From Pseudomonas sp. Q11 (lineage in GTDB: Bacteria > Pseudomonadota > Gammaproteobacteria > Pseudomonadales > Pseudomonadaceae): a stretch of DNA of 64,000 nucleotides. The notes below the pieces were generated by a model. The model was not told the origin of the DNA and searched no databases. It worked only from the letters and a program-made list of their open reading frames with translations. The stretch covers positions 285,127 to 349,126 of the forward strand of contig NZ_JAKNQY010000001.1 of the NCBI RefSeq assembly GCF_024494355.1. Direction: 5' to 3'. Within the stretch, counting starts at the first letter, position 1; every line of letters starts with the position of its first letter. Both the position numbers and the translations under genes were made by a program. Below, piece by piece: positions 1 through 8,787 of this stretch.

Positions 1-23
1 GTTGAATGTGCCTCAGTCATCGC

Positions 24-38
24 GAGCAAGCTTTGCTC
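24..38. repeat. REP-like palindromic element
   Basis: A perfect 6-bp stem (GAGCAA / TTGCTC) with a 3-base loop sits in the context CGCGAGCAAGC...GCTCCCACAG. That context is the typical core of repetitive extragenic palindromes found by the hundred in P. fluorescens-group genomes. It lies downstream of the leftward TetR gene, the usual position for such elements. Only one copy was noticed in this window. Confidence 0.65.
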
Positions 39-80
39 CCACAGGGGTCTTGTGGAGCGTGCAGCTGCCCCGGTGAGCGC

Positions 81-740
81 TCACGGCTTGGGCACACGAT
101 GGATAAAGCAGCGGCCGAACAGGCCCAAGGTCACCTCGACCCGCTGCTCGATCTGCTCGTCGGACCAGCTCTGTTGCACCCCCAGGGTGAACAGCTTGAG
201 CGGCTGGGAGATCAACAGCGAGTCGATCAACTCGACCGCTGACTCGACATCTTCGTCTGCCAGCAATCCCTTGCCGGCGGCCTTGCCCAGCCAGCCGCGC
301 AACAGGCTCAGGCAGCGCTCGGCACCTTCCTGATACCAGATCCGGGCAAGGCCCGGCGCCGTCTCGCGCCCCTGGGCAGCCATCAGGTAGAGCCCCAGAG
401 CTAAAGGCGACAGGGTCAGGCGCGCCCATAACGTCAGGTACATGCGCAACTCGCTGAGCAGATCCTCGGCGCAGTCGATGCCGCTCTCCAATAGCAGTTC
501 CAGGGTAGACAAGTCCCTGGCCACCAGTTGCGAGAGCAATGCTTCCTTGCTCGCCACCAGCAGGTACAGGGTCTTCTTGGAGATCCCGGCGGTGCGGGCG
601 ATGGCATCCATGGTGACATTGGCAAAATTGCCGCTGCCAAGCGCCTGCGCCGCCGCATCCAACAGCGAGGTCATCTGCTCCTGACGGCTGCGTATCGGCG
701 GACGACCGCGCCTGACGGGCTGCTCAGTGGTTTCAGTCAT
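81..740 (-). CDS. TetR/AcrR family transcriptional regulator
   Basis: This 219-residue protein has the normal length and layout of TetR repressors. A basic N-terminus (RRGRPP near residues 11-16) is followed by a helix-turn-helix at about residues 25-72, including ANVTMDAIARTAGISKKTLY. The rest is an alpha-helical ligand and dimerisation domain. The ATG overlaps the stop of the upstream esterase gene (TAATG), so it is the last gene of a leftward operon with the esterase and the aldehyde dehydrogenase. It probably represses that operon in response to an aromatic or ester compound. The ligand is not visible in the sequence. Confidence 0.85.
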   Translation of the reverse strand: MTETTEQPVRRGRPPIRSRQEQMTSLLDAAAQALGSGNFANVTMDAIARTAGISKKTLYLLVASKEALLSQLVARDLSTLELLLESGIDCAEDLLSELRMYLTLWARLTLSPLALGLYLMAAQGRETAPGLARIWYQEGAERCLSLLRGWLGKAAGKGLLADEDVESAVELIDSLLISQPLKLFTLGVQQSWSDEQIEQRVEVTLGLFGRCFIHRVPKP

Positions 741-1711
741 TACGGAGCCTGTTGATCAGCATGGTGCATATGTTCCGGTAGTGGTTTCACAGAGGTGCCC
801 CGCTTAGCGCAGCCCGCCCTCGCAAACGCCTCGCGCAGGGAATCCTCGATGAGTTGCCAAGCCTCCTGCGCCGTGGCATCAGGCCCCAGATGGGTGAACA
901 TGTGGTCGCAGTCGGTGAACATTTTTTCGTTCACCACGACACCGGCCTGGCGCAATTTCTGCGCGTAGGCCTGACCCTCAGCACGCAGGATATCGTGCTC
1001 GGCGGTGATCAACGTTGTCGGGGGCATACCCTGCAATTGCTCGACCGTTGCCAGCAACGGCGATGCCAGAGGGTCGCGGGCATGGGCCGGATCGCTCAGG
1101 TAACAGCGATTGAAGAAGCGCATAAGGCCCGGGCCGAGCAAGGGTTTGTCACAAGTCGACAGCTTGAGTCCGGGATCCTCGGCTAAATCCAGGGCCGGAT
1201 AGTCGATGACCTGATGCACCACCCGCAGCCGTTGGTGCTCCCGCGCGAGATTGGCCACACCGGTGGCCAGGTTACCGCCCGCGCTGTGCCCACCGACTGC
1301 AATGCGCTGTGGGTCGATGCCCAGGTTCGTGGCCTGTTCCGCCAGCCACTCAAGCACCGCAAAGCTCTGCCGCAAGCCGGCGGGAAAGGGAAACTCGGGG
1401 GCCAGGACATAATCCAGATTGACCACCAGGCAACCCAGGTTATGGGCCAACCGCCGGCAATAACTGTCGTCATGCTCCGGCACCCCGGCCACAAAGCCAC
1501 CGCCATGCAGGTTCAGGTACACGGGCAGAGGTTCGCTGGACGGTGTCTGGGGCCAATAGAACAAGGCCCGGGCCGAGCCCCACGCCGTGGGGATGAGCTT
1601 CTCCTCGAACAGGCGCAACGGATACTGCGCCGCGTCGTAGGTGAACTTGGCTTTCATGCGCTTGGCAAAGGCGCGCAGCAGCCTGGCCTTGAGAGTTGGC
1701 AACACGTTCAT
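740..1711 (-). CDS. alpha/beta hydrolase, hormone-sensitive-lipase (HGGG) family esterase
   Basis: The protein of about 323 residues carries the HSL/bacterial esterase signature. HGGGF forms the oxyanion hole near residue 70. GHSAGG holds the nucleophilic serine, and Asp in AEHDILR and His in DCDHMF complete the triad. It is expected to hydrolyse short-chain carboxylic esters, probably in the cytoplasm since no signal peptide is seen. The ATG at 1709-1711 is preferred over an upstream TTG because AGGAG lies 7 bases before it. It follows the aldehyde dehydrogenase gene by about 20 bases. The pairing suggests de-esterification plus oxidation of an aromatic aldehyde or ester substrate, which is an inference. 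Confidence 0.8.
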   Translation of the reverse strand: MNVLPTLKARLLRAFAKRMKAKFTYDAAQYPLRLFEEKLIPTAWGSARALFYWPQTPSSEPLPVYLNLHGGGFVAGVPEHDDSYCRRLAHNLGCLVVNLDYVLAPEFPFPAGLRQSFAVLEWLAEQATNLGIDPQRIAVGGHSAGGNLATGVANLAREHQRLRVVHQVIDYPALDLAEDPGLKLSTCDKPLLGPGLMRFFNRCYLSDPAHARDPLASPLLATVEQLQGMPPTTLITAEHDILRAEGQAYAQKLRQAGVVVNEKMFTDCDHMFTHLGPDATAQEAWQLIEDSLREAFARAGCAKRGTSVKPLPEHMHHADQQAP

Positions 1712-1730
1712 GGTCAAACTCCTGGATGAC

Positions 1731-3173
1731 TCAGTGGGCAGTCAGCAATTGGTCCAGCAGACCGTTGATCATTGCGCCGTAAGGCGCGCGCATCGCCAGG
1801 TTGGACTCACCGACCGCGCTCTGCACCACCACCGCTTTGGCATGGCTGAACGTACGGAAACCGTAGACACCGTGATAGGCGCCCATGCCGGAAGGACCGA
1901 CACCGCCAAATGGCAGCGCCTCGAACAGCACATGACTCATGACATCGTTGACCACCACGCCGCCCGAAGTCGTGCGCTCCAGCACCTGCTGGCGTTCACC
2001 GGCGTCCTCGCCGAAGTAATAGGCGGCCAGAGGTCGAGGCTGACCGTTGACGTAGTCGATCGCCGTGGCGAAATCGCGGTAGGTCTTGATCGGCAACAGC
2101 GGACCGAAGATCTCCTCGCACAGCACCTGCATCTGCTCGGTGGCATCAAGCACCAACGTCGGAGCGATCTTGCGCGTCTGGCGATCGCCCAGGTCTTCCT
2201 GCGCCGGGTTGATCTCGATCAGCCGGGCGCCTTTGGCGCGGGCATCGGCGAGATAGCCCTGCAGGCGGTCGAAATTGCGTGGGTTGATGATGGAGGTGTA
2301 ATCCGGGTTGCTGTGCAACGAGGGATACATGGCACCGACGAAACGCACCGCTTCGGCGACGAAGTCTTCCAGGCATTCTTCCGGCAGCAGCACGTAGTCC
2401 GGGGCCAGGCAGATTTGCCCGGCGTTGAAGGTCTTCACGGTCATGACCCGCTGTACCACCGTCGCCAGATCGGCGCTACGGGACACCAGCACTGGCGACT
2501 TGCCGCCCAGTTCCAGGGTCACCGGCACCAGATTGTCCGAGGCTGCACGCATGATGTGCCGAGCCACTGCCGTACCACCGGTAAAGATCAGGTGGTCGAA
2601 GGGTTGCGCACTGAACAGCGCGCCGACTTCGGCATCGCCCAGCACCGTGGTGAGTTCATTCTCGTCAAAATATCGGGCAATCAATTCGTCCAGCAATGCC
2701 GAGGTTCGCGGGGTCAGTTCCGAGGGCTTGAGCATGGCCCGGTTACCGGCGGCGAAGATACTCGCCAGCGGCCCGAACGCCAGGACGATGGGAAAATTCC
2801 ACGGGCTGATCACGCCCACCACGCCCAACGGCTGGTACTCGACCCGCGCCTCGCTGCCAGGGAATGGTGCCGGATGCGATTGCGCTTGCATCCACTCGGC
2901 CAGGTGCTCACGACAATGCTTGAGGCTTGCCACCGAACCTGCGATATCGGACAGCAGCGTCTGCTCGCGACTGCGGTTGCCGAAGTCCGCCGACACCGCC
3001 GCGACGATGGCCTCACGATTATCCAGCAATAGTGCAATGGCCCGGTCGAGGCGATCGCGACGCAGCTCCAGGCTGGCCGGTCCGTCAACCAAGTGGGCCT
3101 GCTTCATCCGTGCGAGCAAGGCAGTGAGTTGTTCGGCGTCGATTGGCGCAGCGTGATGACCGGGAATGCTCAT
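1731..3173 (-). CDS. calB: coniferyl aldehyde dehydrogenase-type ALDH
   Basis: A 480-residue NAD(P)-dependent aldehyde dehydrogenase. Visible motifs are PWNFP (about 124-128) in the cofactor site, FTGGTAVAR (197-205), the general base Glu221 in LELGGKSP, and catalytic Cys255 in AGQICLAPD. The short length without an extended N-terminus and the NAGQICLAPDYVL context match the coniferyl-aldehyde dehydrogenase branch, which oxidises coniferaldehyde to ferulate. Other hydrophobic aldehydes are possible substrates. AGGAAC lies 7 bases before the ATG. It is the first gene of a three-gene leftward operon with an esterase and a TetR regulator. Confidence 0.75.
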   Translation of the reverse strand: MSIPGHHAAPIDAEQLTALLARMKQAHLVDGPASLELRRDRLDRAIALLLDNREAIVAAVSADFGNRSREQTLLSDIAGSVASLKHCREHLAEWMQAQSHPAPFPGSEARVEYQPLGVVGVISPWNFPIVLAFGPLASIFAAGNRAMLKPSELTPRTSALLDELIARYFDENELTTVLGDAEVGALFSAQPFDHLIFTGGTAVARHIMRAASDNLVPVTLELGGKSPVLVSRSADLATVVQRVMTVKTFNAGQICLAPDYVLLPEECLEDFVAEAVRFVGAMYPSLHSNPDYTSIINPRNFDRLQGYLADARAKGARLIEINPAQEDLGDRQTRKIAPTLVLDATEQMQVLCEEIFGPLLPIKTYRDFATAIDYVNGQPRPLAAYYFGEDAGERQQVLERTTSGGVVVNDVMSHVLFEALPFGGVGPSGMGAYHGVYGFRTFSHAKAVVVQSAVGESNLAMRAPYGAMINGLLDQLLTAH

Positions 3174-3259
3174 GGGGTGGGTTCCTGCTGGTTATATTGT
3201 TATTAGACAGCACTAAATACCAATTCGAGCAGACATCTTTGTCGACTCGCTGAGTGAGT

Positions 3260-3469
3260 ATGCCAAAAAACAACGGAAAGGAAACCACTAGGTTTCTTAA
3301 TTTACAAATACCACGACGCGTGGCTGAGAAGCCTATTAATAGGGGAGATTCCGATAATACCTGGTTAAGAGTGCCAAAAGACGCCCCCCCGGAGTGGATG
3401 TTCCTCATGGGCGGCGCAACACTGTTCACGACCAAAACTGCGGAAAAATTGGTTATCCATATCAATTAA
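3260..3469 (+). CDS. possible small hypothetical protein
   Basis: This is an open frame of about 69 residues from an ATG at 3260; a GTG at 3254 is also in frame. It lies in the AT-rich patch. The predicted protein is basic at the N-terminus and contains TWLRVPKDAPPEWMF and a C-terminal AEKLVIHIN. No good ribosome-binding site precedes either start, and no family is recognised. It may be a chance ORF in eroded DNA. Confidence 0.2.
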   Translation: MPKNNGKETTRFLNLQIPRRVAEKPINRGDSDNTWLRVPKDAPPEWMFLMGGATLFTTKTAEKLVIHIN

Positions 3470-3601
3470 TACAGTTTTGATCGACGACCCTGATTTGCCT
3501 CAGCCCTACCCGCTCGGCCTGCTCCAGGATCTGCGCAGGTGTCGCATCCGCGGTGGGCATGATCAGGTTGTTCTCTGCATCTCCAAAATGCAGCTGTACA
3601 G

Positions 3602-3760
3602 GTGCTGTACAACGACCAGAGCATCCGCTTCACCATCAGCCTTGGGGTGGCTGACCTGAACCAACCCTCGACCGACCACGCCGACCTGATCGCCCGGGCC
3701 AACCAGGCGCTGTATACGTCCAAGAAAACCGGGCGCAATCGGGTGACGGTGCATCAGTAG
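3602..3760 (+). pseudogene. C-terminal remnant of a GGDEF (diguanylate cyclase) gene
   Basis: The frame from 3602 to the stop at 3758-3760 encodes 52 residues matching the last third of a GGDEF domain: FTISLGVADL, then HADLIARANQALYTSKKTGRN and a short tail. These are the SIGVA beta-strand and the ADxALYxAKxxGRN helix that end every GGDEF domain. The frame is closed upstream by a stop at 3560, and the catalytic GGDEF motif, N-terminal half and any start codon are missing. It is therefore a decayed fragment left by deletion or recombination. Confidence 0.75.
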
Positions 3761-3856
3761 GTAGACCGCCAGTCACGTGCCCCACTCTCTCTTCTGAACT
3801 TCCACCCACCCTCCCACCTCTGCCCTATATCACCACGCCACCAGAGGCAGGACATC

Positions 3857-5080
3857 ATGAGAGCACTCACTTACCACGGCGCGCACAATGTGAAAGTCGA
3901 CACGGTCCCCGACCCGGTCCTGGAGGACAGTGACGACATCATTCTGCGCGTTACGGCAACGGCCATTTGTGGTTCCGATCTGCACCTTTATCGCGGAAAA
4001 ATCCCCGCTGTCGAGCACGGCGACATCTTCGGCCATGAGTTCATGGGGATCGTTGAAGAAGCAGGTTCAGCCGTGACCGCCGTTCAACCCGGCGATCGAG
4101 TGGTGGTTCCTTTCGTGATCGCCTGCGGCAGTTGTTTTTTCTGTCAGATGGATTTGTTCGCCGCTTGCGAAACGACCAACACGGGCCGTGGTGCGATTCT
4201 GAACAAGAAGGCAATCCCGCCCGGGGCGGCTCTGTTCGGTTTCAGCCATTTGTACGGCGGTATACCTGGCGGGCAAGCCGAGTACGTACGGGTGCCAAAG
4301 GCCAACACCGGGCCTTTCAAAGTGCCGGGCACCCTCTCGGATGAGAAGGTGCTGTTCCTCTCGGACATCTTGCCAACGGCTTTTCAAGCCGTCACCAACG
4401 CAGGGATCGGCAGCGGTTCGAGTATCGCTATCTATGGCGCCGGGCCGGTCGGCTTGTTGAGCGCCGCCTGCGCGCGGATGTTGGGCGCCGACCAGATTTT
4501 CATGGTCGATCATCACCCCTATCGTCTGGCCTATGCACAGAAAACCTATGGTGTGATTCCCATCAACTTTGATGAAGACGACGATCCGGCGGACACGATC
4601 ATTCGTCAGACCGAGGGTATGCGGGGCGTGGACGGCGTGGTGGATGCCGTGGGTTTTGAAGCCAAAGGCAGCACCACCGAGACAGTGCTGGCTACGCTCA
4701 AACTCGAAGGCAGCAGCGGCAAGGCGTTACGCCAATGCATTGCAGCCGTCAGGCGCGGTGGGGTCGTAAGCGTACCGGGCGTCTATGCCGGTTTCATCCA
4801 CGGCTTCCTGTTCGGCGACGCGTTCGACAAGGGCCTGACCTTCAAGATGGGCCAGACCCACGTGCAGCGATATCTTCCCGAGCTGCTTGGTCATATCGAG
4901 ACCGGTCGCCTTAGCCCTGAGGTCATCATCAGCCATCGCATGTCCCTGGAACAGGCCGCCGAGGGCTACAAGTTATTCGACAAAAAACAGGAAGATTGCC
5001 GCAAGGTGATCCTGACACCCGACGAACCCGATATTGCCTTGCCGGTAGATGACGACCAGGCCGTTCTGCTGAGTACGTAA
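3857..5080 (+). CDS. zinc-dependent alcohol dehydrogenase, formaldehyde dehydrogenase-like
   Basis: A 407-residue medium-chain dehydrogenase. The catalytic zinc ligands are Cys38 in the CGSD motif and His60-Glu61 in GHEFMG. The structural zinc cysteines are Cys90, Cys93, Cys96 and Cys104. The NAD-binding GAGPVGL is at about 194-200. The inserts after the structural zinc loop and in the coenzyme domain ([16 protein letters not shown]) resemble the glutathione-independent formaldehyde dehydrogenase subgroup. The physiological substrate could be formaldehyde or another small aldehyde or alcohol. The gene stands alone and is convergent with the tetronate cluster. AGGAC precedes the ATG. Confidence 0.8.
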   Translation: MRALTYHGAHNVKVDTVPDPVLEDSDDIILRVTATAICGSDLHLYRGKIPAVEHGDIFGHEFMGIVEEAGSAVTAVQPGDRVVVPFVIACGSCFFCQMDLFAACETTNTGRGAILNKKAIPPGAALFGFSHLYGGIPGGQAEYVRVPKANTGPFKVPGTLSDEKVLFLSDILPTAFQAVTNAGIGSGSSIAIYGAGPVGLLSAACARMLGADQIFMVDHHPYRLAYAQKTYGVIPINFDEDDDPADTIIRQTEGMRGVDGVVDAVGFEAKGSTTETVLATLKLEGSSGKALRQCIAAVRRGGVVSVPGVYAGFIHGFLFGDAFDKGLTFKMGQTHVQRYLPELLGHIETGRLSPEVIISHRMSLEQAAEGYKLFDKKQEDCRKVILTPDEPDIALPVDDDQAVLLST

Positions 5081-5166
5081 GCGCACTGATCAGGCGCCTG
5101 GGACGGGAGGGTCTGCATTCGTAGCATTCCCTCACGCCCTGCCTGGACGCCCCTCCCCCTCTCAGC

Positions 5167-5943
5167 TCAGCGCCACCGCGCAAACCAGCCCAGGCCATCC
5201 TCGGTCAGGCCGCGCGGGTTGTACTCGCAGCCGATCCAGCCGTCGTAGCCGGCCTCGTCGAGCAGTTTGAACAGGTACGGGTAGTTCACTTCACCCAGGT
5301 CCGGCTCGTGCCGATCCGGCACGCCGGCGATCTGGATATGCCCGACGCCGGCCTGGAAGCGCTGGAAACCGGCAATCAGATCGCCTTCCATGATTTGTGC
5401 ATGGAACAGGTCCAGTTGCACGCGCAGATTCGGCTCGCCCAGTTCGGCCAGGATTGCATGGCCCTCGGTCTGGCGATTGATGAAGTAACCCGGAATCGAG
5501 CGGGTGTTGATCGGCTCGATCAGCAGCATCAGTTGGTGCTCGGCCAAACGTCGTGCGGCGTAACGCAGGTTTTCCAGATAGACCTCGCGCATGCGCGGAC
5601 GCTGGCTCTCGTCACTCACCAGCCCGGCCATTGCGTGCAGCTTGGGGCAGCCCAGGGCGTGGGCATATTCAATGGCCCGGTCGACACTTTCGCGAAATTC
5701 CGCCTCGCGTCCCGGCAACGCCGCAATGCCGCGCTCGCCACCGGCAAAATCACCCGGCGGCAGATTGAATAGCACTTGGCTGAGCCCGTGCTCGGCCAAA
5801 CGTTCGGCCAGCTCGGCCGGTGCGAACTCATAGGGAAACAGGTATTCCACGCCTTTGAAACCGGCCTTGGCGGCACGGCCGAAGCGATCCAGGAAAGGTG
5901 CGTCGTTGAACATCATGCTGAGGTTGGCAGCGAAACGGGGCAT
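5167..5943 (-). CDS. otnI: 2-oxo-tetronate isomerase OtnI (hydroxypyruvate isomerase family)
   Basis: A TIM-barrel protein of about 258 residues in the xylose-isomerase-like/Hyi family. Visible metal and active-site segments include [14 protein letters not shown], the LDLFHAQ strand, [15 protein letters not shown], and GCEYNP near the C-terminus. In the tetronate pathway OtnI interconverts 2-oxo- and 3-oxo-tetronate, so that D-erythronate oxidised by DenD can feed the kinase OtnK. The start MPRFAANLS at 5943 is preferred to an ATG four codons upstream because it is the usual family N-terminus. The upstream otnC stop is only a few bases away, so translation is probably coupled. Confidence 0.88.
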   Translation of the reverse strand: MPRFAANLSMMFNDAPFLDRFGRAAKAGFKGVEYLFPYEFAPAELAERLAEHGLSQVLFNLPPGDFAGGERGIAALPGREAEFRESVDRAIEYAHALGCPKLHAMAGLVSDESQRPRMREVYLENLRYAARRLAEHQLMLLIEPINTRSIPGYFINRQTEGHAILAELGEPNLRVQLDLFHAQIMEGDLIAGFQRFQAGVGHIQIAGVPDRHEPDLGEVNYPYLFKLLDEAGYDGWIGCEYNPRGLTEDGLGWFARWR

Positions 5944-5948
5944 TGCAG

Positions 5949-6587
5949 TCACCATTGGGCGCCGAAGGTCTGGCGCAGTTCGTCGATTTGTTCGTCGTCC
6001 AACGCGCGTACCGGCTGCTGGCGCAGCAGCAAGTAGAGCTTGGCGGTTTCTTCGAGTTCTTCGATGGCGTAGGTGGCCGCCTCCAGGCTCTTGCCCGAAA
6101 CGACCGGGCCGTGATTGGCCAGCAACACCGAGCTGTGCTGCCCGACCAGTCCGCGAATCGCCTCGCCCAGCTGCGGATCACCGGGCCGGTGGTACGGAAT
6201 CAGCGGCAAGCGGCCGACGCGCATGACGAAGTAAGGCGTCAGCGGTGGCAGGCACGACGTAGCGTCCAGGCAATCCAGGCAGGACACCGCGGCCGAGTGC
6301 GTGCAATGCAAATGCACGATGGCACCCGAATCTTCGCGGCCTTCGTAGACGGCACGGTGCAGGAACGCTTCCTTGGAGGCAGGCTTGCCGGCCAGGTGGT
6401 TCCCTTGCCAGTCGAGCTTGGCGATGTCGGCCGGGTCCAGGCGACCGAGGCAGGCGTTGGTCGGTGTCAGTAGCCAGCCGTCGTCCAGTCGCACGCTGAT
6501 ATTCCCCGAGGAGCCAGGGCTGAGCCCACGAAGGTAGAGTGAACGGCCAATCTCGACGATCTCTTCGCGCAGTTGGCTTTCTTTCAT
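5949..6587 (-). CDS. otnC: 3-oxo-tetronate 4-phosphate decarboxylase OtnC (class II aldolase family)
   Basis: A 212-residue class II aldolase/adducin-fold enzyme. It has the family phosphate-binding GSSGNIS near residue 25, the zinc-binding HLHCTHS at about 95, and [11 protein letters not shown] at about 155. In tetronate catabolism it decarboxylates 3-oxo-tetronate 4-phosphate to dihydroxyacetone phosphate plus CO2. The gene overlaps the end of otnK by four bases (ATGA) and is followed at once by otnI, so the block is one leftward operon. Fuculose-phosphate aldolases share the fold, but the neighbouring DUF1537 kinase decides the assignment. Confidence 0.88.
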   Translation of the reverse strand: MKESQLREEIVEIGRSLYLRGLSPGSSGNISVRLDDGWLLTPTNACLGRLDPADIAKLDWQGNHLAGKPASKEAFLHRAVYEGREDSGAIVHLHCTHSAAVSCLDCLDATSCLPPLTPYFVMRVGRLPLIPYHRPGDPQLGEAIRGLVGQHSSVLLANHGPVVSGKSLEAATYAIEELEETAKLYLLLRQQPVRALDDEQIDELRQTFGAQW

Positions 6588-7861
6588 GTCAGCATCTCCC
6601 AGGCCTTGATCATGAAGTCTGCGCTGCCAAAGTTACCGGACTTGAGCGCCAGGGTCAGCGGCCGACCGGATTGGCCGAGCGTCTGGGTCCAGGGCACGCC
6701 GGGGTCGATGCTCGGCCCGATGCGCAAACCTTCGATGCCCAGCGCGCCGACCACCGCGCCGGAGGTTTCGCCACCGGCGACCAGCAACTGGCCCACGCCC
6801 TGCTGTTCGACCAGCGCACGGGCAATCGCCGCCAGGGCCGATTCAATGCGCTCACCGACCTGCTGCGCACCGAACTGTTGTTGCACACGGCGTACCTCGT
6901 CGGCTGGACTGCTGGCATAGATCAACACCGGGCCCTGGTGGCCGGCAGCCCAGGCCAGGGCTTCAGCGACCAGTGCGTCACCGCGGGCCATCAGCTCGGC
7001 CGCCTCAAGACGAAAGGCGGGATAGAGCGCTGCCGCCTGCTCGATCTGGCCGAGGGTCGCTCGCGAACAGCTACCGCTGAGAATCGCCTGGCGCCCCCAA
7101 CTCGCCTCCAGCCGACTGGCTTCGCCGTTGGCCTGCAACAGCCCCCTGGCCTGCCAATCCTGGGCCATGCCCAGCGCCAGCCCCGACCCAGCCGTGACCA
7201 GCGGCAGGTCGGCACAGGCGGCGCCGAGCACCTGCAAATCTTCATTATCGATAGCGTCGCTGATGGCGATGCCGACGCCCTCGGCGCGCAACGCGGCGAT
7301 CCGCTGACGGGTCGTCTCGACGCCGGCGCGCAGGGTCCGGTAGTCGATCAGGCCGACCGGGTGGCGTGTTTGCGGTTGCAGCACGCGCAGCAGGTTGGCG
7401 TCACGCATGGGCGTGAGCGGATGGTCCTGCATCCCGCTTTCATTGAGCAGCACGTCATTGGCGAACAGGTAGCCGTTGAACACGCTGCGGCGGTTCTCCG
7501 GAAAGGCCGGACAGGCCACGGTGAAATCGCTGCCCAGGGCTTGAAGCAGGGCATCACTGACCGGGCCGATGTTGCCCTCGGCGGTGGAGTCGAACGTCGA
7601 GCAATACTTGAAGTAGAACTGTCGGCAGCCCTGCTGACGCAACCACTCCAGCGCCTGCAGCGACTGTGCGACAGCTTCCTCCGGCGCCAGGTTGCGCGAC
7701 TTGAGCGCCACCACCAGGGCGTCGGCTTCGCCCACCGCCAAGGGGCCGTGTGGAACACCAATGGTCTGCACGGTGCGGGCGCCGCCACGCACGAGCATGC
7801 TGGCAAGGTCGGTCGCTCCGGTGAAGTCGTCGGCGATGCATCCGATCAGGGGCATGGTCAA
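6584..7861 (-). CDS. otnK: 3-oxo-tetronate kinase OtnK (DUF1537 family)
   Basis: A 425-residue four-carbon acid sugar kinase. The N-terminal domain opens with IGCIADDFTGATDLASML, the hallmark of this family, and contains KYCSTFDST at about 88. The C-terminal nucleotide-binding domain contains VAGGETSGAVVGAL near 365 and the closing KSGNFG. It phosphorylates 3-oxo-tetronate at O4 and sits where the LtnD branch and the DenD/OtnI branch meet. It overlaps both ltnD and otnC by ATGA junctions. Confidence 0.9.
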   Translation of the reverse strand: MTMPLIGCIADDFTGATDLASMLVRGGARTVQTIGVPHGPLAVGEADALVVALKSRNLAPEEAVAQSLQALEWLRQQGCRQFYFKYCSTFDSTAEGNIGPVSDALLQALGSDFTVACPAFPENRRSVFNGYLFANDVLLNESGMQDHPLTPMRDANLLRVLQPQTRHPVGLIDYRTLRAGVETTRQRIAALRAEGVGIAISDAIDNEDLQVLGAACADLPLVTAGSGLALGMAQDWQARGLLQANGEASRLEASWGRQAILSGSCSRATLGQIEQAAALYPAFRLEAAELMARGDALVAEALAWAAGHQGPVLIYASSPADEVRRVQQQFGAQQVGERIESALAAIARALVEQQGVGQLLVAGGETSGAVVGALGIEGLRIGPSIDPGVPWTQTLGQSGRPLTLALKSGNFGSADFMIKAWEMLT

Positions 7862-8766
7862 ATCTCCTCGTTGGCCGCGGCAGGCAGGCTGATACCGGGG
7901 AATATCTTCACCACGGCGATATCATCCTCGCGCCCCAGCCCGGAAGCCGACGCTTGCTTGAACATTTGGTGGGCGCTGGCGGTCAGCGGCAGCGGGAAGA
8001 CCGCCTCCTGGGCGCTGTCGAGCACCAGGCCCAGATCCTTGACGAAAATATCCACCGCCGAACGCGGCCGGTAATCACCCGCCAGCAGATGCGGCACGCG
8101 GTTTTCGAACATCCAGGAATTGCCGGCACTGTGGCTGATCACCTCGTACAGCGCCTCGGGATCGCAGCCCTGGCGAATGCCATAGGCCATGGCTTCGGCC
8201 GCCGCCGCAATGTGAACCCCAGCGAGCAACTGGTTGACCAGCTTGATCTGCGAGCCCTGCCCGGCCTCTTCACCCAACCGATAGACCTTGGCGGCGACGG
8301 CGTCGAGTGCCGTCTGCGCCCGCTCGAAGCCCGCCTCCGGCCCGGAAGCCATGATGGTCAACTCACCCGCCTCGGCGCGCACCGCACCACCTGAAATCGG
8401 TGCATCGAGCATCAGCACCTGGTGCTCGGCCAAGCGCCCACTGATGCGCCGCGCAGCCGCCGCCGAAATGGTTGCACAGGCGATGACCACGGAACCCGGA
8501 CGCAGCCGCGCGGCAATACCCTGCTCGCCGAACAGCAATTGCTCGGTTTGCGCGGCGTTGACCACCACGATGAACAGCAGGTCGCTGAGCGCGGCGCTGT
8601 CACTCAGGGCACTGACCGGCTGGCCACCCTCGGCGATGAAGGCCTGGCGCACGTCCTCACGGATGTCGTAGCCCCATACGGGCAGACCGGCGCGCAAAAG
8701 AGCGCGCGCCATGCCCAGGCCCATGGAGCCTAGGCCGACCACACCAATACTGGATATTGCTGTCAC
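7858..8766 (-). CDS. ltnD: L-threonate dehydrogenase LtnD (beta-hydroxyacid dehydrogenase family)
   Basis: A 302-residue 3-hydroxyisobutyrate-dehydrogenase-type enzyme. The Rossmann motif GLGSMGLGMA is at about 10-19, the substrate loop APISGGAVRAEAG is near 122, and the catalytic lysine region GSQIKLVNQLLAG is near 173. In this context it is expected to oxidise L-threonate to 2-oxo-tetronate with NAD. It is the first gene of the leftward ltnD-otnK-otnC-otnI operon and lies about 20 bases from the FadR-type regulator, which may be co-transcribed. Substrate assignment rests mainly on gene order. Confidence 0.83.
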   Translation of the reverse strand: MTAISSIGVVGLGSMGLGMARALLRAGLPVWGYDIREDVRQAFIAEGGQPVSALSDSAALSDLLFIVVVNAAQTEQLLFGEQGIAARLRPGSVVIACATISAAAARRISGRLAEHQVLMLDAPISGGAVRAEAGELTIMASGPEAGFERAQTALDAVAAKVYRLGEEAGQGSQIKLVNQLLAGVHIAAAAEAMAYGIRQGCDPEALYEVISHSAGNSWMFENRVPHLLAGDYRPRSAVDIFVKDLGLVLDSAQEAVFPLPLTASAHQMFKQASASGLGREDDIAVVKIFPGISLPAAANEEI

Positions 8767-8787
8767 GGGTGAATCCTCTTGTGGTTG

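Larger units (their letters stand above)
3174..3856. other. 683-bp intergenic region with lower G+C and gene debris
   Basis: The stretch between the aldehyde dehydrogenase and the alcohol dehydrogenase holds no complete recognisable gene. Its left half (about 3185-3480) is clearly AT-richer than the flanks and carries one weak small ORF. About 3602-3760 encodes the tail of a GGDEF domain (listed separately). On the minus strand, about 3462-3605 reads as a protein-like sequence ending in a stop, with segments such as LHFGDAENN and QAERVGLRQ, but it has no identifiable start or family. The mix suggests a site where genes were inserted and eroded. Confidence 0.6.

Noticed and set aside
1641..3032. 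463-codon plus-strand frame across the aldehyde dehydrogenase gene
   Set aside because: Antisense shadow of an ALDH gene with all catalytic motifs; the shadow's composition (rich in His, Gln and Arg) is typical of reverse frames.
3477..3738. Several overlapping short frames on both strands at the GGDEF remnant
   Set aside because: Only the frame 3602-3760 shows a recognisable domain; the others are reading-frame shadows or debris.
6539..8074. 511-codon plus-strand frame across otnK
   Set aside because: Antisense shadow of otnK and ltnD, both supported by motifs and ATGA overlaps.
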